The position numbers and the translations under genes were made by a program. 64,000 nt of DNA. Source: Micromonospora sp. MP36 (lineage in GTDB: Bacteria > Actinomycetota > Actinomycetes > Mycobacteriales > Micromonosporaceae). Location of the stretch: NCBI RefSeq assembly GCF_008119785.1, contig NZ_VSFA01000010.1, forward strand, positions 79,965 through 143,964. Direction: 5' to 3'. Of this stretch, positions 1 to 8,433 are shown one piece after another. Numbering within the stretch: position 1 is the stretch's first letter; each line of letters opens with the position of its first letter. The notes below the pieces were generated by a model. It saw only the letters and a list, made by a program, of their open reading frames with translations. It was not told the DNA's origin and made no database searches.

Positions 1-603
1 CGCCCGGAGCGGTTCCTCCAGCTCTGCGCCGAGGACAACATGCGGGTGGCGATCCCGAGCACCCCGGCGAACTACTTCCACCTGCTGCGCCGCCAGGCCC
101 TCTCGCCGAAGCGGAAGCCGCTGGTGGTGTTCACGCCGAAGTCGCTGCTGCGGCACAAGCTCTGCGTGTCGCCGGTGGAGGACTTCACCATCGGCACCTT
201 CCAGCCGGTCCTGCGGGACACCGCCGCTCCGGCGCCGGAGCAGGTGAAGCGGGTGCTGCTCTGCTCGGGCAAGGTCTACTACGACCTGTTCCAGGCCCGG
301 CAGGAGCGGGGCGTCACGGACACCGCGATCATCCGGGTGGAGCAGCTCTACCCGCTGCCCGTCGAGGAGGTCCGGGCCGCCCTGGCGCAGTACCCGAACG
401 CCGAGGACTTCGCCTGGGTCCAGGAGGAGCCGGCCAACCAGGGCGCCTGGTCGTTCGTCGCGCTCAACCTGCTGGAGCACCTGGACGGCGTCCGGCTGCG
501 CCGCATCTCCCGCCCGGCCGCCGCCGCCCCGGCGGTCGGCTCGGCGAAGATGCACGAGGTCGAGCAGGGCGCGCTGATCGAGGCGGCCCTCCCCCGCCCG
601 TGA
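1..603 (+). CDS. kgd: Multifunctional 2-oxoglutarate metabolism enzyme, C-terminal end (partial)
   Basis: The frame is open from base 1 to TGA at 601-603, giving the last 200 residues. Segments such as PANYFHLLRRQ, VVFTPKSLLRHK and RVEQLYPLP match my memory of the C-terminal transketolase-like domain of the actinobacterial KGD/SucA family. These enzymes use thiamine diphosphate to decarboxylate 2-oxoglutarate in the TCA cycle. The full protein is about 1200 residues; the N-terminal acyltransferase-like domain and the ThDP site lie upstream of the window. A strong hairpin follows the stop. A plain OdhA/SucA E1 cannot be excluded from this fragment alone. Confidence 0.93.
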   Translation, partial: RPERFLQLCAEDNMRVAIPSTPANYFHLLRRQALSPKRKPLVVFTPKSLLRHKLCVSPVEDFTIGTFQPVLRDTAAPAPEQVKRVLLCSGKVYYDLFQARQERGVTDTAIIRVEQLYPLPVEEVRAALAQYPNAEDFAWVQEEPANQGAWSFVALNLLEHLDGVRLRRISRPAAAAPAVGSAKMHEVEQGALIEAALPRP

Positions 604-622
604 CCTGACCGCACCGCCAGTG

Positions 623-657
623 CCGGGGCAGCGACCGTACGACGGCCGCTGCCCCGG
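623..657 (+). terminator. Rho-independent terminator after kgd
   Basis: An 11-bp perfect GC stem (623-633 with 647-657) encloses a 13-nt loop. A short T run follows about 14 bases later. It separates kgd from the small downstream gene. Confidence 0.6.
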
Positions 658-693
658 TCGCGTGGCGGCCCTTTTCTGCCGAGAGGACTCATC

Positions 694-873
694 ATGTACT
701 TCACCGACCGCGGCATCGAGGAGCTGGTCGAGCGCCGGGGCGACGAGCAGATCAGCATGGAGTGGCTGGGTGAGCGGCTCCGCGACTTCGTGGACCTGAA
801 CCCGGAGTTCGAGACCCCGATCGAGCGCTTCGCCACCTGGCTGGCCCGGCTGGACGACGAGGACGAGGAGTAG
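694..873 (+). CDS. DUF6104 family small protein
   Basis: This 59-residue acidic protein begins MYFTDRGIEELVERRG and ends in a D/E-rich tail. It has no cysteine, no membrane segment and no recognisable catalytic motif, and looks like one compact helical domain. The ATG is preceded by GAGAGGAC at a suitable distance. I recall it as the actinobacterial DUF6104 family, found next to kgd in relatives. Its function is unknown. The hairpin between it and kgd suggests a separate transcript or partial read-through. Confidence 0.85.
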   Translation: MYFTDRGIEELVERRGDEQISMEWLGERLRDFVDLNPEFETPIERFATWLARLDDEDEE

Positions 874-892
874 GTCGGCAAGGCCGGCCGGG

Positions 893-1468
893 TTACCGGG
901 CCGTCGTCCCGACCAGGCACAGGTATCGTTCGACGACCGCCGTGGTGCGTTCGGCGTCTCCGGTGGCCAGCAGGTCGAGCAGGGCGCCGCGTAGCAGCGC
1001 CAGACCGAGGGCGGGATCCGTGGCGCCGCCGCCGGCCTCGCCGTGGGCGTCGGCCAGCAGGCCGAGCCAGTCCGCCACCGTCTGCCGGGCGAAGCCCGCC
1101 CACGGTCCGTCCGGTTCGCTCAGCGAGCGGGCGTACGCCTGCAGCCAGAGGACCAGCATCGGGCGGTGTGCCGGCGCCACGAGCCATGCCCAGGTCGCCC
1201 GCACCGCCGCGGCGAAGTCGTCGGCGCCCGTCGCCTCCCGGGCCTGCCGAAGCGCCGCCAGCTCGTCGGCCCGGGCTCGGGCGAGCAGGGCACGGATCAG
1301 CTCGTCCTTGGAGCCGAAGAGAAAGAGCAGGACGCGAGGGCTGGACCCGATGGCGGCGGCGAGCGGGCGTAGCGACAGCTCCGCCAGCCCGTGCTCCAAC
1401 GCGTACCGGTACGCCCGCTCGAGGAGTTCGTCGCGGCGGGCACTCGGGGGTCGCTCGTGCTGCGTCAC
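893..1468 (-). CDS. TetR/AcrR family transcriptional regulator
   Basis: A 191-residue TetR-type repressor. Residues 10-55 form the helix-turn-helix domain: RDELLERAYRYALEHG is the first helix, and PLAAAIGSSPRVLLFLFGSKDELI is the recognition part followed by the usual F-x-SKDELI turn. The rest is the all-helical ligand-binding and dimerisation domain. The GTG at 1468 is chosen because the open frame upstream lacks family similarity and would run across the palindrome and into the divergent gene. It faces a GNAT acetyltransferase gene at 1518, and a perfect palindrome lies between them, so local autoregulation is likely. The ligand is unknown. Confidence 0.9.
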   Translation of the reverse strand: MTQHERPPSARRDELLERAYRYALEHGLAELSLRPLAAAIGSSPRVLLFLFGSKDELIRALLARARADELAALRQAREATGADDFAAAVRATWAWLVAPAHRPMLVLWLQAYARSLSEPDGPWAGFARQTVADWLGLLADAHGEAGGGATDPALGLALLRGALLDLLATGDAERTTAVVERYLCLVGTTAR

Positions 1469-1482
1469 AGCGCTACTCTGCC

Positions 1483-1502
1483 ACTGAAACGACTGTTTCA
1501 GT
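1483..1502. promoter_or_regulatory. Candidate TetR operator palindrome
   Basis: Perfect inverted repeat ACTGAAAC-GACT-GTTTCAGT, with 8-bp arms and a 4-bp spacer. It sits in the 49-bp gap between the divergent TetR and GNAT genes. Size and symmetry fit a TetR dimer site that would occlude both promoters. It overlaps no coding sequence under the chosen starts. Confidence 0.65.
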
Positions 1503-1517
1503 TGTGGAGGGCTGTCG

Positions 1518-2021
1518 ATGAGCGCGGAAATCCTCATTCGTCCGTTGGGCCGCCCCGGTGACCTCGGCTGGGTGGTGATGGCCCACGGCGAGGTGTACGC
1601 CGCCGAGTTCGGCTGGGACACCAGCTTCGAGGCGCTCGTGGCCCGGATCGTGGCGGACTACGCCGCCGGCCACGACGCGGCCCGCGAGGCGGCCTGGATC
1701 GCCGAGCTGGACGGCGAGCGGGTGGGCTGCGTCTTCTGTGTGGCGGCGGACGAGCGGACGGCGCAGCTCCGCATCCTGCTGGTCGACCCGGCAGCCCGGG
1801 GACGGCGGGTCGGCGGCCGACTCGTCGACGAGTGCCTCGCCTTCGCCCGCCGGGCGGGGTACACCCGGATGCGGCTCTGGACCAATCACCCCCTGGTCGC
1901 CGCCCGCCGGATCTACCTCTCCCGCGGCTTCCGCCTGGTGCAGGAGGAACCACACCACAGCTTCGGCGCGGACCTGACCGGGCAGGTGTACGAACGGGAG
2001 CTGGCGCCCGCCGGCGGGTGA
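1518..2021 (+). CDS. GNAT family N-acetyltransferase
   Basis: A 167-residue single-domain acetyltransferase of the GNAT fold. The acetyl-CoA pyrophosphate-binding loop is visible as VDPAARGRRVGGRLVDECL at about residues 92-110, followed by YTRMRLWTNHPLVAARRIYLSRGF, the helix and strand that close the cofactor site. The overall pattern resembles GNAT domains attached to MarR-type regulators, although no MarR domain is present. It is transcribed divergently from the TetR gene across a palindromic operator candidate, so TetR control is likely. The substrate cannot be inferred. Confidence 0.88.
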   Translation: MSAEILIRPLGRPGDLGWVVMAHGEVYAAEFGWDTSFEALVARIVADYAAGHDAAREAAWIAELDGERVGCVFCVAADERTAQLRILLVDPAARGRRVGGRLVDECLAFARRAGYTRMRLWTNHPLVAARRIYLSRGFRLVQEEPHHSFGADLTGQVYERELAPAGG

Positions 2022-2124
2022 GCCGACCATTGACGCGGACCGTGCCGGTCGCGTCCACTGGAGAGCAACGCCCCAGCGACCAGGACGCGTCGGACCACAC
2101 CCCGCCGACGCCAGGGAGGCGGAG

Positions 2125-2832
2125 ATGAATCCCGAACTCCACAAGCCGCCGCAGGACGCGGTGACCGTACGCCACCTGCGCCTCGGCATCGGATCCGTCG
2201 GCATCGCACTGCCGGTCGTGCTGGTGGTGGGTCACCTGGTCGTCGCCCGCCGGCTCACCCTGCTCGACTCGCTCAGCGGCTACTACCACACCGAGATGCG
2301 GGACGTCTTCGTCGGCTCGCTGTGCGCCGTCGGGGTGTTCCTGATCGCCTACCGCTACCACTGGCCGGACGACGCGCTGGGCACCGTAGCCGGGGTGCTG
2401 GCGGTGGCGGTGGCCCTGTTCCCCACCACGGTGGGCGCGCCGGCCGGCACCACCAGCCACAGCGACCGGCTGGTCGGCGTGGTGCACCAGGTCGCCGCCG
2501 CGGCGCTGTTCGTGCTCCTCGCGGCCTTCTGCCTCTTCCTCTTCACCCGCCGGGACCGGGTCGGCGTGCCGCCGCGCCCGTCGGCCGTCCGGTTCTACCG
2601 CGTCTGCGGCGGGCTGATCCTGGCGGCGATCGCACTCGCGCTGGCCAGCACGCAACTGCCCGCGGACGTACGGCACACGCTCAAGCCGGTGTTGTGGTGC
2701 GAGACGGTGGCCGTGTTCGCCTTCGGGGCGGCCTGGGTGGCGAAGAGCGACGCGCTGTTCCGGGCTGCCGAGTCCGTCGACGAGAGCGACGTGGGCCAGG
2801 ACACCCGGCCCGCCACGCCGACCTCGTCCTGA
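2125..2832 (+). CDS. Polytopic integral membrane protein of unknown function
   Basis: A 235-residue protein with about six hydrophobic segments, near residues 22-42, 66-80, 88-104, 128-150, 170-188 and 200-215. A conserved-looking polar loop, SGYYHTEMRDVFVG, lies after the first segment, which recalls bacterial DUF998-like membrane proteins. The C-terminal 25 residues are polar and probably cytoplasmic. The ATG follows a GGGAGGCGGAG ribosome-binding site. There are no catalytic or transporter signatures. It ends 68 bp before pta, but nothing suggests a shared function. Confidence 0.75.
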   Translation: MNPELHKPPQDAVTVRHLRLGIGSVGIALPVVLVVGHLVVARRLTLLDSLSGYYHTEMRDVFVGSLCAVGVFLIAYRYHWPDDALGTVAGVLAVAVALFPTTVGAPAGTTSHSDRLVGVVHQVAAAALFVLLAAFCLFLFTRRDRVGVPPRPSAVRFYRVCGGLILAAIALALASTQLPADVRHTLKPVLWCETVAVFAFGAAWVAKSDALFRAAESVDESDVGQDTRPATPTSS

Positions 2833-2900
2833 TCGGCGAGGGGCCGGTCCCGGGCACAAGGACCCGGGCGGCCGACACCGCGATCTTGTAGCGTGAGTGC

Positions 2901-4973
2901 GTGGCACGCAGCGTGTACCTGACCAGCGTGGGATCGGGCGGGGGCAAGTCGACCGTCGCGCTCGGGCTGGCGGAGCTGCTGTCCCGGCAGGTCGAGCGGA
3001 TCGGCGCGTTCCGGCCGCTGGTCGCCGGCCGGGGCCCCGACCAGATCCTCGCGCTGCTCACCGAGCGCTACCGGGTGGAGCTGCCGGTCGACGCGCTGCA
3101 CGGCGCGACGTACGCCGAGGCCACCACGCTGGTCGCGGACGGCCGGCGGGAGGAGCTGATCTCCCGGATCGTGGCCCGCTACCGGGAGGTGGAGCGGCGC
3201 TGCCCGGCGGTGGTCGTGGTGGGCAGCGACTTCGCCGACGGGGACGGTGCCGGCCCGCGCGAGCTCGCGTTCAACGCCCGGCTGGCGACGGAGTTCGGCA
3301 GCGTGGTGGTGCCGGTGGTCGACGGCTTCGACCAGCCGCCCGAGGCGGTCGCGGCGGCGGTGCGCGGGGCGTACCACGACCTGGCGGACCTGGGGGCGAC
3401 CGTGGTGGCGGTGGTCGCCAACCGGGTGCCCGCGCCGATGGCCTTGCCCGAGCTGCCCGTCCCCGCGTACGCGATCCCGGAGGTGCCGGCCGTGTCGGCG
3501 CCGACGGTGGCCGAGGTGGCGGCGGCGCTCGGCGCCACCCTGCTCTCCGGCGACGACACCGCGCTGGACCGGGACGTGCTCGACTACGTGGTGGGCGCGG
3601 CGCACGTGCCCACCCTGCTGGACCACCTGACCGACGGCGCGCTGGTGATCACCCCCGGCGACCGGGCCGACCTGCTGGTGGCGGCGAGCGCCGCGCACGT
3701 GGCCGGGCAGGTCTCCGTGGCCGGGCTGGTGCTCACCCTCGGCGAGCAGCCGGACCCGCGGGCGATGCGGCTGGTCGAGCGGCTCAACACCGGGTTGGCC
3801 GTGCTGTCGGTGACCAGCGACAGCTACGCCACGGTCGAGGCGTCCAGCCGGATCGAGGGCCGGCCCAGCGTGGCGAACCCCCGCAAGGTGGAGGCGGCGC
3901 TCGGTGCCTTCGAACGCTGCGTGGACACCGTCGACCTGGCCCGGCGGCTACGGGTCAGCCGTTCCGCGCGGGTCACCCCGTTGATGTTCGAGAACGACCT
4001 GATCGACCGGGCCCGGGCGCGGCGCCGGCGGCTGGTGCTGCCGGAGGGCGCCGAGGAGCGCATCCTGCGCGCGGCCGAGATCCTGCTGCACCGGGGCGTC
4101 GCCGACCTGACCCTGCTCGGGCGGCCGGCGGACGTCGCCCGGCGGACCCGGGAGCTGGGCGTCGACATCGGCGGTGCGCAGGTGGTCGACCCGGCCGCCA
4201 GCGAGTGGCGGGACGAGTTCGCCGCCGAGTACGCGCGGCTCCGCGCGCACCGGGGCGTCACGCCCGAGCTGGCCCACGACATCGTGGCGCAGCCCAACTA
4301 CTTCGGCACCATGATGGTGCACTCCGGACGCGCCGACGGGATGGTCTCCGGCGCCACCCACACCACAGCGGCCACCATCCGGCCGGCCTTCGAGATCATC
4401 CGGACGGTGCCGGGGGTCTCCGTCGCCTCCAGTGTCTTCTTCATGCTGCTCGCCGACCGGGTGCTGGTCTACGGCGACTGCGCGGTCAACCCGGACCCGG
4501 ACGCCGCACAGCTCGCCGACATCGCCATCTCCTCGGCCGACACGGCGGCCCGGTTCGGCATCGAGCCGCGGGTGGCGATGCTGTCGTACTCGACCGGCGA
4601 CTCCGGCTTCGGGGCGGACGTGGAGAAGGTCGCGGCGGCCACCAAGCTGGTCCGGGAGCGCCGGCGCGAGCTGCTGGTGGAGGGCCCGATCCAGTACGAC
4701 GCGGCGATCGACCCGCAGGTCGCGGCCACCAAGCTGCCGGACAGCCCGGTGGCGGGGCGGGCCACCGTGTTCATCTTCCCCGACCTGAACACCGGCAACA
4801 ACACCTACAAGGCGGTGCAGCGCTCGGCCGGGGCGGTGGCGGTCGGCCCGGTCATGCAGGGCCTGCGGCGGCCGGTCAACGACCTGTCCCGGGGCGCCAC
4901 CGTGCCGGACATCGTCAACACCGTGGCGATCACCGCCATCCAGGCCGCCGCGTCGTCGGAGGGGGTCGCGTGA
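2901..4973 (+). CDS. pta: Phosphate acetyltransferase
   Basis: A 690-residue long-form Pta converting acetyl-CoA and phosphate to acetyl phosphate and CoA. The N-terminal domain begins SVYLTSVGSGGGKST, a P-loop-like cobQ/DRTGG-type regulatory region. The catalytic PTA_PTB domain occupies about residues 360-685, with LPEGAEERILRAAEIL, the segment NYFGTMMVHSGRADGMVSGA, and FPDLNTGNNTYKAVQRSA. The GTG start at 2901 puts the glycine-rich loop at residues 11-17. The stop overlaps the ackA start by 4 bp, so the pair is translationally coupled. Together they run the reversible acetate overflow pathway. Confidence 0.97.
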   Translation: MARSVYLTSVGSGGGKSTVALGLAELLSRQVERIGAFRPLVAGRGPDQILALLTERYRVELPVDALHGATYAEATTLVADGRREELISRIVARYREVERRCPAVVVVGSDFADGDGAGPRELAFNARLATEFGSVVVPVVDGFDQPPEAVAAAVRGAYHDLADLGATVVAVVANRVPAPMALPELPVPAYAIPEVPAVSAPTVAEVAAALGATLLSGDDTALDRDVLDYVVGAAHVPTLLDHLTDGALVITPGDRADLLVAASAAHVAGQVSVAGLVLTLGEQPDPRAMRLVERLNTGLAVLSVTSDSYATVEASSRIEGRPSVANPRKVEAALGAFERCVDTVDLARRLRVSRSARVTPLMFENDLIDRARARRRRLVLPEGAEERILRAAEILLHRGVADLTLLGRPADVARRTRELGVDIGGAQVVDPAASEWRDEFAAEYARLRAHRGVTPELAHDIVAQPNYFGTMMVHSGRADGMVSGATHTTAATIRPAFEIIRTVPGVSVASSVFFMLLADRVLVYGDCAVNPDPDAAQLADIAISSADTAARFGIEPRVAMLSYSTGDSGFGADVEKVAAATKLVRERRRELLVEGPIQYDAAIDPQVAATKLPDSPVAGRATVFIFPDLNTGNNTYKAVQRSAGAVAVGPVMQGLRRPVNDLSRGATVPDIVNTVAITAIQAAASSEGVA

Positions 4974-6091
4974 CCGACCGGGTGCTGGTCCTCAACTGCG
5001 GGTCCTCGTCCGTCAAGTACCGGCTGTACGACGGCGAGGAGGTCCGGGACAAGGGCAAGATCGAGCGGGTGGGCGAGCCGGGCGGCGGGCCGCCCGACCA
5101 CGAGAGCGCGGTACGGGAGATCATCGACCGGCTCGACCTCGACGGGCTGACCGCGGTCGGGCATCGGGTGGTGCACGGCGGTTGCACGTTCAGCGCGCCG
5201 ACACTGATCGACGACCGGGTGCTCGCCGCGATCGAGGACCTCGTCCCGCTCGCCCCGCTGCACAACCCGGTGAACCTGGCCGGCATCCGGGTGGCCCGGG
5301 AGACGCTGCCGGACACCCCGCAGGTCGCCGTCTTCGACACCGCGTTCCACCACACGCTGCCCGAGGCCGCCGCCACCTACGCCATCGACCGGGACACCGC
5401 CGAGCGGTACGGCGTCCGCCGGTACGGCTTCCACGGCACCTCGCACGCGTACGTCTCGCGGCGCACCGCCGAGCTGCTGGGCCGGCCGTACGCGGAGCTG
5501 AACACCATCACCCTGCACCTGGGCAACGGGGCGAGCGCCTGCGCGGTCCAGGGCGGGCGGAGTGTGGCCACCTCGATGGGCCTGTCGCCGCTGGAGGGCC
5601 TGGTCATGGGCACCCGCAGCGGGGACCTCGACCCGACGGTCATCTTCCACCTGCGCCGCGAGGCGGGGATGGGCGTGGACGAGATCGACGACCTGCTCAA
5701 CCACCGCAGCGGCCTGCTCGGCCTGACCGGGGCCAACGACATGCGCGAGGTGCTGACCCGCCGGGACGGCGGGGATCCCGCCGCCGCGCTCGCCTTCGAC
5801 GCCTACTGTCGGCGGATCAAGAGCTACGTGGGCGGCTACTACGCCCTGCTCGGACGGGTGGACGCGGTCACCTTCACCGCCGGCGTCGGCGAACACGCGG
5901 CACCGGTCCGCGCCGCCGCGCTGGCCGGCCTGGACCGGCTGGGGATCGCCGTCGACCCGGCGCGCAACGAGGGCAGCGGCGACCGGGTGATCTCCCCCGC
6001 CGGCACCGAGGTCACCGTCTGCGTGATCCGTACCGACGAGGAGCGCGAGATCGCCCGGGAGACCCGGGACGTGCTCGCCTTGCGCGGCTGA
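4970..6091 (+). CDS. ackA: Acetate kinase
   Basis: A 373-residue acetate kinase making acetate and ATP from acetyl phosphate and ADP. The start VLVLNCGSSSVKYRLYD is the ASKHA-fold phosphate-1 motif. Further signatures are HRVVHGG, FDTAFH, RRYGFHGTSHAYV, HLGNGASACAV, MGTRSGDLDP and FTAGVGEHA, all in the expected order. Length is slightly below the usual 395-400 residues. The GTG at 4970 overlaps the pta stop (GTGA), which indicates a pta-ackA operon. No promoter is visible between the two genes. Confidence 0.97.
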   Translation: MTDRVLVLNCGSSSVKYRLYDGEEVRDKGKIERVGEPGGGPPDHESAVREIIDRLDLDGLTAVGHRVVHGGCTFSAPTLIDDRVLAAIEDLVPLAPLHNPVNLAGIRVARETLPDTPQVAVFDTAFHHTLPEAAATYAIDRDTAERYGVRRYGFHGTSHAYVSRRTAELLGRPYAELNTITLHLGNGASACAVQGGRSVATSMGLSPLEGLVMGTRSGDLDPTVIFHLRREAGMGVDEIDDLLNHRSGLLGLTGANDMREVLTRRDGGDPAAALAFDAYCRRIKSYVGGYYALLGRVDAVTFTAGVGEHAAPVRAAALAGLDRLGIAVDPARNEGSGDRVISPAGTEVTVCVIRTDEEREIARETRDVLALRG

Positions 6092-6187
6092 GGCCAGTCG
6101 GCCTGCGGCTGTCCGATCGGCTGGAGTGCCGAATCCGGCGAGGGCCGCGCGGACCGGATGGTGGTCGTCCGCAGCCGGCGGCGGGGG

Positions 6188-6358
6188 TCAGGCCAGCGCC
6201 AGCCAGACCACTACGGCGACCACCACCACGGCGACGCCGATGCCGGCGATCAGCGGGAGCCGGGACGGCGCCTCGGCCGCCGCTGCCGCGTCCGGCGAGT
6301 CGACGAAGGCACGGAACTGCGCGGTGTTGCCGCTGGGGTCGGTGTAGTTCTCAGACAT
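6188..6358 (-). CDS. Small single-pass membrane protein
   Basis: A 56-residue protein beginning MSENYTDPSGNTAQFRAF and ending in a hydrophobic helix rich in V, A and L at about residues 35-56, so it is probably tail-anchored. A longer open frame exists upstream, but the ATG at 6358 gives the plausible polar N-terminus. The N-terminal pattern recalls short actinobacterial membrane proteins of unknown role. It is convergent with ackA and stands alone. Confidence 0.65.
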   Translation of the reverse strand: MSENYTDPSGNTAQFRAFVDSPDAAAAAEAPSRLPLIAGIGVAVVVVAVVVWLALA

Positions 6359-6522
6359 GCGCGTGACCATAGCGAAGCTCGTCCACCCGGAGGGTCTTCC
6401 GCCGGGCCGGTGACGACAACATCGTCCGGCCGGTGGAGCCGCGTCGGCCGGGTGGTGGCGGCGCTTGGTCCGGACGTCCGGGCCGCACCGGCCACCCGGC
6501 CGCCTACCGTGAAGAGGTGAGG

Positions 6523-7494
6523 GTGCAGCGGCTGGTCGCCGCACTGGTGACGGCGCTGCTCGTGGGGTGTGCTCCGGCCAGCGCCACGACCCGCGGTCCG
6601 ACCTCGCCCGCCTCGCGACCCGCCCCGCAGGGGATGTACCCGGTCGGCGTGCGGCAGTTCGTCGTCGACCCGGGCGGCCCCCGGCCCCTGCCGGTCACCG
6701 TCTGGTACCCGGCGGAGTCCCCGGCGCCTTCGACGCCCACCGCCTCCGCGACCGACCCGCTGTGGGCGCGGACCGGTGCAGGCGGCCCGAGCGTACGGGC
6801 CGGCGCGCGGGTGGCCACCGGGCGGTTCCCGGTGGTGATCTACAGCCACGGGCTGCGCAGCCTGCCCGAGCTGCACGCCCCGCTGACCGCCCGCTGGGCC
6901 GCCGCCGGCTTCGTGGTGGCCGCGCCGGCGTTCCCGCGTACCAACCTGCGGGCCCGGGACTTCACCCGGGCGGACGTCCGCAACCAGCCCGCCGACGGCT
7001 GGCGGCTGATCCGCCACCTGGTACGCCTCGACACCCGCCGCGGCGACCCGTTCGCCGGGCGCCTGGCCGTCAACCGGATCGCCGCCGCCGGACACTCCGC
7101 GGGCGGCTTCACCACGGCCGGCATGTTCACCTCGGGACACTCGGCCCGGCTGCGCTCCGGGATCGTGCTCGCCGGCGGCGGGCTGGCCGGCAGCTTCGCC
7201 GGTCCGGTGGCGCCGCTGCTCTTCGTGCACGGCACCGCCGACCCGGTCGTGCCCGAGTCGGTCGGCCGGGCCGCGTACGCCCGCGCGCTCGGGCCGGCCG
7301 CGTTCCTGAGCCTGCGTGGCCAGGGCCACGGCGAGTACCTCATCCCGGGGCACCCCGGCTTTCCGCAGGTCCTCGCCACCACCATCGACTTCCTCCGGTG
7401 GACGCTCTACGACGACGCGGCCGCCCTGCACCGCCTCCCCACCGACGCCCGCCTGCCCGGCCTCACCACGCTCACCAGCCGACTCCCCCGCTGA
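6523..7494 (+). CDS. Lipoprotein alpha/beta hydrolase (paralogue 1)
   Basis: A 323-residue secreted esterase-like protein. The N-terminus (QRLVAALVTALLVGC) is a signal peptide with a lipobox, so the mature protein is probably lipid-anchored outside the membrane. A flexible Ala/Pro/Ser/Thr linker leads to an alpha/beta-hydrolase domain: PVTVWYPAE, FPVVIYSHG (oxyanion region), AAGHSAGG (nucleophile serine), an FVHGTADPVVP acid loop, and GQGHGEYL carrying the catalytic histidine. This resembles the platelet-activating-factor acetylhydrolase/polyester-hydrolase group. GTG 6523 is favoured over GTG 6517 because GAGG then lies 5 bp upstream. A paralogue follows at 8434. Confidence 0.82.
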   Translation: MQRLVAALVTALLVGCAPASATTRGPTSPASRPAPQGMYPVGVRQFVVDPGGPRPLPVTVWYPAESPAPSTPTASATDPLWARTGAGGPSVRAGARVATGRFPVVIYSHGLRSLPELHAPLTARWAAAGFVVAAPAFPRTNLRARDFTRADVRNQPADGWRLIRHLVRLDTRRGDPFAGRLAVNRIAAAGHSAGGFTTAGMFTSGHSARLRSGIVLAGGGLAGSFAGPVAPLLFVHGTADPVVPESVGRAAYARALGPAAFLSLRGQGHGEYLIPGHPGFPQVLATTIDFLRWTLYDDAAALHRLPTDARLPGLTTLTSRLPR

Positions 7495-7537
7495 CCCGGC
7501 GCTCACCCCGGGCCCACTCCGGGTCCGCGACCAGACT

Positions 7538-7662
7538 CCGCCACATCGCCTCCGCGCCGACGGGCGCCTCCGTGCCGTCGGACGCCTCCGTGCCGTCCGA
7601 CGCACATCGCCGACCCGGCGGTATCGCCCAGCCCCGGATCCCGCCACATCGCCGACCCGGCG
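7538..7662. repeat. Intergenic degenerate repeat, left copies
   Basis: The 18-mer CACATCGCCGACCCGGCG occurs twice exactly, at 7603-7620 and 7645-7662. A shorter copy lies near 7538-7550. A short CTCCGTGCCGTC-type direct repeat sits between them. The 7611-7662 segment resembles 8279-8330 on the other side of the nucleotidyltransferase gene. Confidence 0.7.
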
Positions 7663-7720
7663 TCGGTGACGGCTCGGCCCCCGGCCCTGCCAAGCCCCGA
7701 CGGGGCGGCGCGGCCCGCCG

Positions 7721-8263
7721 ATGGGCGATAGCGTCGCCCGCGTGGACTCCGACGGGCTGGCGGGCCGGCAACTCGACGCGATCCGCGAGGTGACGGCGCT
7801 GGCGGACCGGGCGGGCATCGCGGTGTGGCTGCGCGGCGGCTGGGCGATGGATTTCCACCTCGGCGTGGTGACCCGCCCGCACGTGGACGTCGACTGGTAC
7901 TGCTGGCGGCGCGACGCCGACGCGCTGGCGGCCGGGCTCGCCGGGGCGGGTTGGCGACCCGACCCGCGGATGCCGCCCACGACCCAGCTCGACGTGCTCC
8001 GCGACGACGTCGAGTTGAGCTTCGCCTACCTGGACCGGGACGCCGAGGGGCGGGTGGTGGTCGGGGCTGGGCCGTGGGCCGGCACCCCACTGCCCGGGGG
8101 AATGCTGGACGCCCGACCGGGGCGGATCGGTCCACTGGTCGCGCCGATCATCAGCGTCGCCGCGCAGATCGAGTTCAAGGAGATGTTCCCGGTCTGGATG
8201 CCGGCCCGGCCCCGCCGCGCCAAGGACGCCGCCGACCTGGCCCACCTCCGCGGCAGTTCTTGA
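7721..8263 (+). CDS. Nucleotidyltransferase-fold protein (aminoglycoside adenylyltransferase-like)
   Basis: A 180-residue protein with the minimal nucleotidyltransferase pattern: VWLRGGWAMDFHLG at about residues 35-48, and the metal-binding HVDVDWYCWRRD a dozen residues later. ELSFAYLDRD follows, and a final helix contains KDAADLAHLR. This arrangement matches the ANT(2'')/LinB-like family, which adenylates small molecules including some aminoglycosides, but the true substrate is unknown. An in-frame GTG at 7742 is an alternative start that would remove seven residues. The gene is bracketed by related intergenic repeats and by two paralogous lipoprotein hydrolases. Confidence 0.75.
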   Translation: MGDSVARVDSDGLAGRQLDAIREVTALADRAGIAVWLRGGWAMDFHLGVVTRPHVDVDWYCWRRDADALAAGLAGAGWRPDPRMPPTTQLDVLRDDVELSFAYLDRDAEGRVVVGAGPWAGTPLPGGMLDARPGRIGPLVAPIISVAAQIEFKEMFPVWMPARPRRAKDAADLAHLRGSS

Positions 8264-8278
8264 TTCGCTCCGCATCCG

Positions 8279-8330
8279 CGACCTGGCGGTATCGACCAGT
8301 CCGGAACCCCGCCACATCGCCGATCTGTCG
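8279..8330. repeat. Intergenic degenerate repeat, right copy
   Basis: A 52-bp segment aligning with 7611-7662 at roughly 80 % identity by eye, including GGCGGTATCG and CGCCACATCGCCGA. It belongs to the same family as the array near 26.2-26.4 kb. Confidence 0.6.
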
Positions 8331-8433
8331 TCGAGCACGACTGGCCCAACCGGACGCCGACCCGGGCGTCGAGCACGGCCGGCGTGACCGAAGGCCGGCC
8401 GGCCGGTCCGGAACGCAGGGCACAATCGTGTTC

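Noticed and set aside
2897..4969. N-terminal part of a 1064-codon frame ending as ackA
   Set aside because: The first 690 codons are a shadow of pta. Acetate kinase starts at GTG 4970; there is no true pta-ackA fusion.
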